From IMG/VR virus record IMGVR_UViG_3300042559_000463, positions 1 through 25,356 of that record: a DNA stretch of 25,356 nucleotides; one strand, given 5' to 3'. The position numbers and the translations under genes were made by a program. Below are positions 8,801 through 14,479 of this stretch, one piece after another. The first letter of the stretch is position 1. Each line of letters begins with the position of its first letter. The notes under the pieces are model-generated. The model made no database searches. It was not told the origin of the DNA and worked only from the letters and a program-made list of their open reading frames with translations. The stretch is from a virus.

Positions 8801-9160
8801 ACTATTGAGACTGGTCGCACTTATCTTATTCTTGCAAATGACAATAGGATTGTTTCTGCAATACCTGTTGATGAAATAAAAAATTCTGATAATGCTTTGG
8901 TAAAGTTTTTAGGATACAAGCAACTTCCATTTAAAGATGAGGAAATGTTTGTTGTATCCTTTAAGCCTAGGGTTACAAAGACTGGTAAGAAGATGGCATC
9001 CCTAACACTTGCAGATACAAGTAGAGATCTACATTCTATAACAGTTTTCCCAACAGCTTTTCCAAAAGCATATATGAAAATTGAAGAAGGAAAATCTTAT
9101 AAGTTTAGTTTTGGCAAAACAAAAGATGGAACAATAACACTGGAGGATATAGATGGTTAG
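5888..9160 (+). CDS. dnaE: DNA polymerase III alpha subunit (family C)
   Basis: A 1090-aa replicative polymerase. The PHP domain opens the protein with H7-V-H9-T-H11, and continues with ITDHGTLSG and ILGVEGYF. The polymerase core shows GPGRGSSAGSLVCY and the catalytic aspartates D423 and D425 in PDIDTDIQDNRR, with the third at D568 (KIDALGLKTL). A DNA-binding/OB-fold region fills the last 150 residues. The start is ATG 5888, two bases after the stop of the candidate SSB; an upstream frame from 5813 is overlap with that gene. It is slightly shorter than bacterial DnaE (about 1160 aa). The next gene starts 8 bases before its end. A phage carrying a full DnaE with intact PHP is typical of some actinophages. 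Confidence 0.95.
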   Translation: MNYTGLHVHTHYSLFDGVATPEEYINRAVELGMPALAITDHGTLSGHRELYRIAKANGVKPILGVEGYFCVDRFDKRAKAERTDPLDMVYFHIILLAKDQKGLENLNKINEIAWTEGYFNKPRFDFETLEKYSEGIIVLSGCLSGIIAKAIEHNEYAQAKKHIEWFKRVFIDDFYMELMPHNGAEVNKQLSDLADEFKVQVVVTPDCHHVDESQKEIQEFKLLMNSHAKVEKTSTYEKSKKQDGMMKRLDYLYGADRQMSFNKFNIHLLSYDEMKFAMESQGITREDMYTNTLLVTDKIKDYDLKDGLNLLPVQYKDPDKELKAIAIEGLKLKGLDGNQEYTDRLDEELEIIKNKKFASYFLVVRSMINWAKKEGILVGPGRGSSAGSLVCYTLGITDIDPIKHGLLFFRFINPERNDFPDIDTDIQDNRREEVKDYLVRQYRHVASIATFLQFRGKGIVRDISRVLNIPLTDVNKVLKLVDTWDDFCTSKSTREFREKYPEVEIYGEKLRGRIRGTGIHAAGVVTSKDPIFRFAPMETRSSPGSDERIPVVGVDMEEAERIGLIKIDALGLKTLSVIKDTVNMVKENHYVDIDLLSIDMEDSNVYQMLSDGYTKGVFQCEATPYTNLLIKMGVKNLDELAASNALVRPGAMNTIGKDYIARKHGKQNVSYSHQIMKPFTKDTYGCVLYQEQVMQACVHLGGMSMSEADKVRKIIGKKKDAKEFDIFKDRFISGASAYISPNEALDLWQDFEAHAGYSFNKSHAVAYSTLSYWTAWLKYYYPLEFMFALLKNEKDKDGRTEYLIEAKRMGIAIKLPHINDSDADFKIEGKGIRFGLTGIKFISDNIAAKYIAARPFSSYKELEEFTFTKGNGVNSRALSALRYIGAATFKDNPRNDQEIKENLYEYLNLPEFNITIPSHYYAFIQDVEEFEEKGSFILLGMVKAIKRGTGWSRVEILDKTGSVGIFDEESTTIETGRTYLILANDNRIVSAIPVDEIKNSDNALVKFLGYKQLPFKDEEMFVVSFKPRVTKTGKKMASLTLADTSRDLHSITVFPTAFPKAYMKIEEGKSYKFSFGKTKDGTITLEDIDG

Positions 9161-10166
9161 CATGGAAGAAGTATTAGCAGCTCTTAACCCTAAATTAAGA
9201 AAAAGTATTATGGTCGGTGATTCAGTCCCAGCAACAGAATACGCAGAAACTCCTAGCGTTGGTTTAAACCGTGCTTTATCTGGGGGCCTACCTTATGGTA
9301 GACAAGTTCTTATTTGGGGCTCTAAGTCCTCAGCAAAGTCTTCTCTATGCCTTCAGATGATAGGCTTGGCACAAAAAGAAGGAAAGGTTTGTGCATGGAT
9401 TGATGCTGAAATGTCATATGATAAAGTATGGGCAGAGCGTCTTGGGGTAGATTCTTCAAAACTTATTTACTCACAAGCCAGAACAATAAATGAAATGGTA
9501 GATGTTGGAACTAACTTAATAAACGCTGGAGTAGATATTGTTGTAGTTGATTCAATTACATCTTTGCTCCCTGCTATATATTTTGAAAAAGATTCTGATG
9601 AATTAAAACAACTAGAAAATACCAAACAGATAGGTGCTGAGTCTCGTGACTTTAGTAATGCATGGAAGATGATTAACTATGCTAATAATAAAGTTAAGCC
9701 AACACTTTTTGTATTGATTTCTCAGTCACGAAATAACATTAATGCAATGTATACAAGTCAGCAACCAACTGGTGGACAGGCTACAAAATTTTATTCGTCA
9801 ACAGTTATTAAATTGTTTTCGTCAGAGTCTGATAATCAAGCCATTAAGGGCAAGATAAAGATTGGTGATAAATTAATTGAAGAAAAAATTGGTAGAAAAA
9901 TTCGTTGGGAACTACAATTCTCTAAAACATCTCCAGGTTTTCAATCTGGTGAATATGACTTTTACTTTAGAGGTGATGAAATTGGGATTGATTCTATTGG
10001 TGACTTGGTAGATACAGCAGAAGCTGCAGGTATAGTTAACAGAACTGGTGCTTGGTATCAACTTGAAGATGGAACTAAAGTTCAAGGTAGAGATGGTTTT
10101 GTTGCAAGAGTTAGAGAAGATCTTGATTTACAACAATCATTAAGAGATAAATTAAACAATGGCTGA
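9153..10166 (+). CDS. recA: RecA-like recombinase with altered P-loop
   Basis: A 337-aa strand-exchange ATPase. Residues 35-50 (SVGLNRALSGGLPYGR) match the RecA entry to the core. The Walker A is G56-SKSSA-K62-S63, with Ala61 where RecA normally has Gly. The catalytic Glu lies in IDAEMSYD, Walker B in VDIVVVDSITSL, and the L2 region shows ISQSR and PTGGQATKFYSS, equivalent to the GGNALKF segment of bacterial RecA. The C-terminus is short. ATG 9153 is 5 bases after TGGAGGA and overlaps the polymerase stop by eight bases; ATG 9162 is an alternative. It serves recombination-dependent replication or repair together with the nucleases downstream. Confidence 0.9.
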   Translation: MVSMEEVLAALNPKLRKSIMVGDSVPATEYAETPSVGLNRALSGGLPYGRQVLIWGSKSSAKSSLCLQMIGLAQKEGKVCAWIDAEMSYDKVWAERLGVDSSKLIYSQARTINEMVDVGTNLINAGVDIVVVDSITSLLPAIYFEKDSDELKQLENTKQIGAESRDFSNAWKMINYANNKVKPTLFVLISQSRNNINAMYTSQQPTGGQATKFYSSTVIKLFSSESDNQAIKGKIKIGDKLIEEKIGRKIRWELQFSKTSPGFQSGEYDFYFRGDEIGIDSIGDLVDTAEAAGIVNRTGAWYQLEDGTKVQGRDGFVARVREDLDLQQSLRDKLNNG

Positions 10167-10344
10167 AAAAGATTTTAAAGTATTTCCAGGAAAATTTCCT
10201 TGTAAAAAATGTGGAGAAGAAGTTTTATCCTTAAGACTTTGGCTTGATAGTGGTGATGCAACCTGGATGTGCAGCAAAAAGCATGTCTCTAAGGTTGGTT
10301 TAATACCAGTTAAGAAAAAAAGAAAAGATTTTTCTGATGAGTGA
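10159..10344 (+). CDS. Small zinc-ribbon-like protein (61 aa)
   Basis: Residues 15-18 (CKKC) and a second metal-binding group at C38-SKKH (residues 38-42) form a half-CxxC zinc knuckle with a CxxxH second pair. The flanks are strongly basic (KKKRKDF). It overlaps both neighbours by eight bases, so it is a coupled member of the recombination block. A nucleic-acid-binding accessory of RecA or the adjacent nuclease is plausible but unproven. Confidence 0.6.
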   Translation: MAEKDFKVFPGKFPCKKCGEEVLSLRLWLDSGDATWMCSKKHVSKVGLIPVKKKRKDFSDE

Positions 10345-10633
10345 AAGATCTGAGTCTAAAAGAATTGGTGCCAAGCAGCATAAAAATTCTGGTAGAAATA
10401 ACACCAAAGGAGATGCTTCTTGGCATAACTTTGTTTTAGATTTTAAAGAATGCTCAAAATCTTTTACATTAAATCAAGATGTGTGGGCTAAGATAGTTAC
10501 AGATTCTCTTAAAAAAAGTATGGATCCTGCACTAGTTATAGTTTTAGGCGAGGGAACACAGAAAGTTAGACTTGCTATAATAGAGTTAGATATGCTAGAA
10601 CAATTAATAGAAAGAGAAAACAATGACAAGTGA
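10337..10633 (+). CDS. PD-(D/E)XK nuclease, probable Holliday-junction resolvase-like (98 aa)
   Basis: The N-terminal 25 residues are basic and glycine/serine-rich (IGAKQHKNSGRNNTKGD). The key pattern is G25-D26 followed nine residues later by D35-F-K37, i.e. D...D-x-K, then a Trp-containing helix (QDVWAKIVTDSL) and a strand (ALVIVLGEG). This order is that of small phage PD-(D/E)XK nucleases often annotated as Holliday-junction resolvases. D26, D35 and K37 would be the metal-binding and catalytic residues. The size is minimal for the fold. It overlaps the neighbouring genes at both ends. The nuclease fold is well supported; cleavage of junctions rather than another branched substrate is an inference. 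Confidence 0.65.
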   Translation: MSERSESKRIGAKQHKNSGRNNTKGDASWHNFVLDFKECSKSFTLNQDVWAKIVTDSLKKSMDPALVIVLGEGTQKVRLAIIELDMLEQLIERENNDK

Positions 10634-10937
10634 AGCTCCACAAAAAACAACACTAGATATGGTAAATGGTTTAACAGAAATTGCAGACTATATGAAAGAC
10701 GAAGAGCTAACTACTGCTCTGACATTTATTGCAAAAGTAATTATTAAGCCTGATATTCCAGCACAAGTAGCAAGCATTGAGATTGTAAGGCTACAGGCAA
10801 TTGCAGCAAAAATGGCTTTTAAGGCTACATGGATGGCTAATGTAGATAAGAATGATCGTGCAAAGAAAAATATTTATTATACAGCAGCAGAATCTATCAA
10901 TAACTTGGTGTCAGCACTCAAGTATATAATGCGCTAA
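10623..10937 (+). CDS. Helical protein of unknown function (104 aa)
   Basis: Starts at ATG 10623, overlapping the nuclease gene by eleven bases. The sequence is nearly all helix, Ala/Ile/Lys-rich, without Cys, His clusters or membrane segments; residues 75-104 (AKKNIYYTAAESINNLVSAL) form a clear amphipathic helix. I do not recognise it. A TGC-TATAAT motif at 10573-10581 lies inside the upstream gene and could be an internal promoter, but such motifs also occur by chance in this AT-rich DNA. A gap with a promoter follows, so this is the last gene of the first replication transcript. Confidence 0.55.
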   Translation: MTSEAPQKTTLDMVNGLTEIADYMKDEELTTALTFIAKVIIKPDIPAQVASIEIVRLQAIAAKMAFKATWMANVDKNDRAKKNIYYTAAESINNLVSALKYIMR

Positions 10938-10939
10938 CC

Positions 10940-10948
10940 TGCTATACT
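10940..10948 (+). promoter_or_regulatory. Extended -10 promoter before the Cas4-like gene
   Basis: TGC plus TATACT at 10943-10948 in the 31-base gap. No -35 is seen. Predicted start is near 10955; AAAGGG (10958-10963) then precedes ATG 10969, giving a very short leader. Confidence 0.45.
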
Positions 10949-10968
10949 TATATAAACAAAGGGATAAA

Positions 10969-11763
10969 ATGACTAAAAATTTATTGAAACAGATAATGGT
11001 AAGAGAAGTAGAAACAGCAGCACAGACAGACGCTAAAGAATTAATAAAAGTTATTGAAGCTGGATATCTTGTAGGCCGAGAGCCTAAGCATACACAGAAA
11101 AAAACTTTTAGTCCATCGACAATTGCCTATGGGCATGGAGAATGTCCAAGATATTGGTATCTAGCTTTTGAAGGTGCTATGTTTGAAGACAATGCAGATC
11201 CTTATGGTGTTGCTAATATGACTAATGGAACTCTTTCACATGGAAGAATTGAAACAGCCTTTAAAAATTCTGGCATATCAATTGATTCAGAATTTAAACT
11301 TACAAATGAAGACCCACCAATATTTGGATATGTGGATAATCTTATTAAGTGGAAAGATGAAGATATTGTTGTTGAAGTAAAAACATCTAATAACGAAGTA
11401 TTCGAATATCGTAAACGCACAGGTAAGCCAAAGATGGGTCACGTTGTGCAAATATTAATTTATATGAAGATTCTTAAAAAGGGTAAAGGCATTCTTGTTT
11501 ATGAAAATAAAAATAACCATGAACTACTTATTATTCCAGTAACAGTTAATGATTATTATAGACAATGGATTGATGAAGCTTTTGAGTGGATGAAGTCTGT
11601 TAGAAAAGCATGGGAAGACAAAACTTTACCAACTAAAAACTATAGAGCAAATTCTAAGATATGTAAGAACTGTCCAATTAAAAAGACATGCGATGAAGCT
11701 GGAACTGGAGTCTTTAAGATAGCATCTCTTAAAGAACTAAAGGAACAGAGTGAAGCTGTGTAG
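10969..11763 (+). CDS. Cas4/RecB-like Fe-S nuclease (264 aa)
   Basis: A PD-(D/E)XK exonuclease of the Cas4/RecB type. The four-cysteine iron-sulfur signature is complete: C59 (YGHGECPRYWYL) near the N-terminus, and C232, C235 and C241 in KICKNCPIKKTC at the C-terminus. The catalytic core has D in IFGYVDNLIKW and E-V-K in IVVEVKTSNNEVF, with a QILIYMKIL helix matching the conserved Q-x3-Y of RecB nucleases. No CRISPR array or other cas gene is in the window, so a role in phage end-resection next to RecA is more likely than adaptation. The final bases overlap the next gene (GTG at 11750). Confidence 0.85.
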   Translation: MTKNLLKQIMVREVETAAQTDAKELIKVIEAGYLVGREPKHTQKKTFSPSTIAYGHGECPRYWYLAFEGAMFEDNADPYGVANMTNGTLSHGRIETAFKNSGISIDSEFKLTNEDPPIFGYVDNLIKWKDEDIVVEVKTSNNEVFEYRKRTGKPKMGHVVQILIYMKILKKGKGILVYENKNNHELLIIPVTVNDYYRQWIDEAFEWMKSVRKAWEDKTLPTKNYRANSKICKNCPIKKTCDEAGTGVFKIASLKELKEQSEAV

Positions 11764-12040
11764 TTACTGCGATACATACTTTAAACCAAAAGTAAGTTAT
11801 CAGATATATTGTGGAGAGGACTGTAGAGGTTCTGCCACAAAAGAAAAGATTGCAGAAAAGTATAACGCAAAGCGTAGGAAAAAAAGAATTGGTAAAGTAA
11901 GAAAATGTCTGGGTGGATGCAACTCAGACCTATCTATTTATAATGATTCTGGATTTTGTGCCAATTGTAATGTAAGTGAAAAGCAAGTTGCAAAAATGTT
12001 AAAAGAGCTGAAAGGTTTTATTGACTATGAGCAAAAATAA
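11750..12040 (+). CDS. Double zinc-knuckle protein (96 aa)
   Basis: GTG start inside the end of the Cas4-like gene. The first finger is C4-x2-C7 with C21 and C25 (YCGEDC), a treble-clef-like layout. A second group, CLGGC and CANC, lies at about residues 54-75. Between them is a very basic segment (KYNAKRRKKRIGKVRK). The pattern points to a nucleic-acid-binding protein, possibly a recombination cofactor. It overlaps the RuvC-like gene by up to 14 bases. Confidence 0.6.
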   Translation: MKLCSYCDTYFKPKVSYQIYCGEDCRGSATKEKIAEKYNAKRRKKRIGKVRKCLGGCNSDLSIYNDSGFCANCNVSEKQVAKMLKELKGFIDYEQK

Positions 12041-12629
12041 ATGGGGATTTGAAGTAATGCCTAAGACTATATGTGCTATTGATGCAAGCACTAATAGTCT
12101 TGCCTTTGCCCTTTTTGATACTAAAGAAAAAACACTTGGCGTTGTTGGCAAAATAAAGTTTGAAGGAAATAATACATATGAAAAAGTAATGGATGCTTGC
12201 AAGAAAACAAAAGCTTTCTTTGATTATTATGGTGGGTTTGAGGCTATTGTTATTGAGCATACTGTGTTTATGAATTCCCCAAAAGTTGCTGCTGATCTAG
12301 CACTTGTTCAAGGAGCACTTCTGGGTGCTGCTGGTTTGACTGGAACCAAAATTATAGGAACTGTAGCCCCAATTACTTGGCAGATATCTATTGGTAATGG
12401 AAAGCTTACTAAAGACGAAAAGTTTTTTATAAGGTCAAAAAATCCAGGGAAATCAGAAGCATGGCATAAGTCTAATGAAAGAGAAATAAGAAAGCAAAAG
12501 ACTATTAGGTTTATTAACATGCAGTATGATAAAATTATTGATGATAATGATGTTGCTGATGCTGTAGGAATTGGACATTGGGCTATAAATAATTGGGATA
12601 AGGCGGTAGGAAATAATGGAAAGAAATAG
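12027..12629 (+). CDS. RuvC-like Holliday-junction resolvase (200 aa)
   Basis: RNase H-fold resolvase. Motif 1 is a strand with D19 (TICAIDASTNSLAFALF); motif 2 has Glu at the end of a strand (EAIVIEHT); the last acidic motif is DDNDVADAVGIGHW, with two aspartates in the helix that completes the RuvC active site. A middle helix-loop (PKVAADLALVQGALLGAAG) matches the dimer region. ATG 12027 is taken as start; ATG 12057, which begins directly at MPKTICAIDAS, is a good alternative, and a TTG at 12021 is less likely. It resolves branched phage DNA before packaging. The same block encodes a PD-(D/E)XK nuclease as a possible second resolvase. Confidence 0.8.
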   Translation: MSKNKWGFEVMPKTICAIDASTNSLAFALFDTKEKTLGVVGKIKFEGNNTYEKVMDACKKTKAFFDYYGGFEAIVIEHTVFMNSPKVAADLALVQGALLGAAGLTGTKIIGTVAPITWQISIGNGKLTKDEKFFIRSKNPGKSEAWHKSNEREIRKQKTIRFINMQYDKIIDDNDVADAVGIGHWAINNWDKAVGNNGKK

Positions 12630-12789
12630 TTTTAATTTTAAAGAAGAAGAAAAGGATACTATTTTAACTGTAAAAACTTTGTCGCCAACAAAATGGCTTT
12701 TAGTAGATCGTGAAACTGGACAAGTCTATCAAGGAAATCCTGGTGGATTTTGGGATAAGCTTAAGACAGCGGAAAGAGATAATTTATAA
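12616..12789 (+). CDS. Small hypothetical protein (57 aa)
   Basis: A short gene starting at ATG 12616, which overlaps the RuvC-like gene by 14 bases, and ending at TAA 12787-12789, which overlaps the next ATG by one base. The tight coupling on both sides supports it as real. The protein has a charged N-terminus (FKEEEKD), a strand-rich middle (WLLVDRETGQVYQGNPGGFW) and a short helical tail. The GQVYQGNPGGFWDKL segment resembles small phage proteins but I cannot name a family. Confidence 0.6.
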   Translation: MERNSFNFKEEEKDTILTVKTLSPTKWLLVDRETGQVYQGNPGGFWDKLKTAERDNL

Positions 12790-13433
12790 TGCCTGAACTA
12801 AATGCAAACATTCCTCCAATTGAATGCTATGTTCGTGGTAATTTTTTAAGAGACCAAGAAGATAGTCACGACCAATACTTTCCATGCGTTATTTTTGGAG
12901 TTGCAAGTATAAAATCTAGAAGTCCACTGTTTCACTTTATGATGGAAGATGGTGGTGTATGGTGGAGAATGCCAATTAATGCATTTTGCACTAAGCCAGG
13001 AGTTCCAGAAGAGCCAATTCATAATCTTGTTTTATGGAATTCTTTTAGTCCACATATTTCTGTTACAAAATTTCAAGCACTAAGTAATATGAGAATGTCA
13101 TATACAGACAGAAACAAAGTTACTATACCTGGGACATACTTGTTTACTTTAGATTGGCATAGTCCAGAAACTAATATACTGGATGATGGATATTCTGAAA
13201 ACCCAGGTCAACACAAGTGTGGTCATGTAATTCAAAGAGATGACGGTAATTTTGCGGTGCAGCCAAATAATAGAGTAAGAATAAAAGAGCCATCTTTTGT
13301 TACAAAAAAAGATCTAGTAATTGATAGATTAATTAATACAAAAAAATGGGATGTTGAAAGCTATGACAAATGGATCCTTGAAGATTCAAATGCATATAAT
13401 TATGATGTTATTGATACGGAAGTTGACAAATAA
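12789..13433 (+). CDS. Conserved-looking phage protein of unknown function (214 aa)
   Basis: ATG overlaps the stop of the small gene before it. The protein is soluble and aromatic-rich: residues 35-66 contain VIFGVASIKSRSPLFHFMM and GGVWWRMPINAFC, and a central part reads YLFTLDWHSPETN. An HKCGHVI motif near residue 145 is the only possible metal-binding spot, but no second pair is clear. No enzyme family is recognised. Its place between resolvase and terminase genes gives no firm clue. Confidence 0.6.
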   Translation: MPELNANIPPIECYVRGNFLRDQEDSHDQYFPCVIFGVASIKSRSPLFHFMMEDGGVWWRMPINAFCTKPGVPEEPIHNLVLWNSFSPHISVTKFQALSNMRMSYTDRNKVTIPGTYLFTLDWHSPETNILDDGYSENPGQHKCGHVIQRDDGNFAVQPNNRVRIKEPSFVTKKDLVIDRLINTKKWDVESYDKWILEDSNAYNYDVIDTEVDK

Positions 13434-13437
13434 AGCT

Positions 13438-13593
13438 ATGGGTGGTAAACTATATACATCAGAGGTTTGGCTACGTAAGAGATATCTTATGGATAAAAAA
13501 TCTCCAGAAGAAATTGCAAAAGAGTGTGGGGCAAGCATAGAAACTATTTATGTTTATCTTGCAAAATTTGGATTAAGGAAGAGTAGACGATGA
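13438..13593 (+). CDS. Small helix-turn-helix protein (51 aa)
   Basis: Starts at ATG 13438. An upstream in-frame ATG at 13351 would overlap the preceding gene by 83 bases and is not used. The core SPEEIAKECGASIETIYVYL at about residues 23-42 is a compact helix-turn-helix of the homeodomain-like/resolvase type, preceded by WLRKRYLMDKK and followed by a basic tail (GLRKSRR). It is a minimal DNA-binding protein, possibly a regulator or a small terminase helper. The ribosome site is weak. Its TGA stop overlaps the next ATG. Confidence 0.6.
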   Translation: MGGKLYTSEVWLRKRYLMDKKSPEEIAKECGASIETIYVYLAKFGLRKSRR

Positions 13594-13718
13594 ATAAAGC
13601 ACAAAAGATTTTAATTGGTCTTGGTATTACTGGTGCAGTAGGAATAACCTTTGTGGTTACAGCACTTAAAGGTTTGCCAGAAGCTTTTGATTGGGATGAC
13701 GATGAAGACATTGACTAA
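13590..13718 (+). CDS. Single-span membrane micropeptide (42 aa)
   Basis: ATG 13590 overlaps the TGA of the HTH gene (ATGA). A short basic N-terminus (MNKAQK) is followed by one hydrophobic helix of about 20 residues (ILIGLGITGAVGITFVVTAL) and an acidic tail ending in DWDDDEDID. This layout is a typical single-pass membrane peptide with an acidic cytoplasmic or periplasmic end. The next gene starts inside its 3' end. Function unknown; the consistent coupling and clean domain structure support its reality. Confidence 0.6.
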   Translation: MNKAQKILIGLGITGAVGITFVVTALKGLPEAFDWDDDEDID

Positions 13719-13953
13719 TAATCTAACCATTACAGTTGATCAAGTAAACAATCCGCTACACTATACAACTGATCCATCTGGTGTTGAGTGTATTGAAATT
13801 ACTCGTCATAGAAATTTTAACATTGGCAATGCCTTTAAATATTTGTGGAGGGCAGGATTAAAGGATGAAGCAAAAACCATTCAAGATCTTGAGAAAGCAA
13901 TTTTTTATATTAAAGATGAGATTAATAGATTAGAGGGTAAGTATGTCAACTGA
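13696..13953 (+). CDS. DUF3310-type protein (85 aa)
   Basis: The core VNNPLHYTTDPSGVECIEIT followed by FNIGNAFKYLWRAGLK and a helix DLEKAIFYIKDEI is the classic DUF3310 pattern found in many phages, often described as nucleotide-kinase-like without biochemical proof. Start ATG 13696 is used, overlapping the membrane peptide; ATG 13702 is an equally good choice. The stop overlaps the next start by 11 bases. The family is well supported; the function is unknown. Confidence 0.75.
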   Translation: MTMKTLTNNLTITVDQVNNPLHYTTDPSGVECIEITRHRNFNIGNAFKYLWRAGLKDEAKTIQDLEKAIFYIKDEINRLEGKYVN

Positions 13954-14479
13954 ATCTGATTTAGTAAATCATCTTGATCAAATAAATCAAGTTGTCTCTG
14001 AATACCTAAAGGGAAATGATCCAACAGTAATTTCTAAAGAACTAGAGATACCAAGAGTTAGAGTAGTAGCTCTTATTAATGAATGGAAAGTTATGGCATC
14101 TGCCAATGACGCTATTCGTGCACGGGCTAAGGAAGCATTGGTAGGAGCAGATACACACTATACAAAATTAATTACAAAAGCATACGAAGTTATGGATGAA
14201 TCAAGCTTAACTAATAATCTAAGTGCCAAGACAGCATCCATTAAACTTGTTATGGATATTGAAAAATCTAGAATTGAAATGTTACAGAAAGCAGGTCTTC
14301 TTGAAAACAAAGAACTTGCAGAAGAGATGGTTGAGATTGAACGTAGGCAAGAAGTTTTAATTGGTATACTTCGTGATGTTGCTTCAGAACATCCAGAGAT
14401 ACGTGATTTAATTATGCAAAGACTTTCGTCTATTGCAAAAGAGGGTGAAGTGATTACAATTGTCCACGATGTTCAATGA
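13943..14479 (+). CDS. terS: Probable terminase small subunit (178 aa)
   Basis: The gene lies directly before terminase large and overlaps it by 11 bases. Residues 18-50 (SEYLKGNDPTVISKELEIPR) form a helix-turn-helix with an RVRVVALINEW recognition helix, as expected of a DNA-recognising TerS. The rest is long, charged, amphipathic helix (MDIEKSRIEMLQKAGLLE and VEIERRQEVLIGIL) suitable for oligomerisation. It would recognise the packaging site and feed the DNA to the large subunit. The function is inferred from position and architecture. Confidence 0.65.
   Translation: MSTESDLVNHLDQINQVVSEYLKGNDPTVISKELEIPRVRVVALINEWKVMASANDAIRARAKEALVGADTHYTKLITKAYEVMDESSLTNNLSAKTASIKLVMDIEKSRIEMLQKAGLLENKELAEEMVEIERRQEVLIGILRDVASEHPEIRDLIMQRLSSIAKEGEVITIVHDVQ

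Noticed and set aside
10969-11763. Cas4-like gene as evidence for CRISPR
   Set aside because: No repeat-spacer array or other cas gene is present; Cas4-like nucleases are common in phage recombination modules.
14362-14370. TGG-TATACT box inside the TerS gene
   Set aside because: It lies deep inside a coding region, with no start codon or ribosome site at a suitable distance; likely a chance match in AT-rich DNA.
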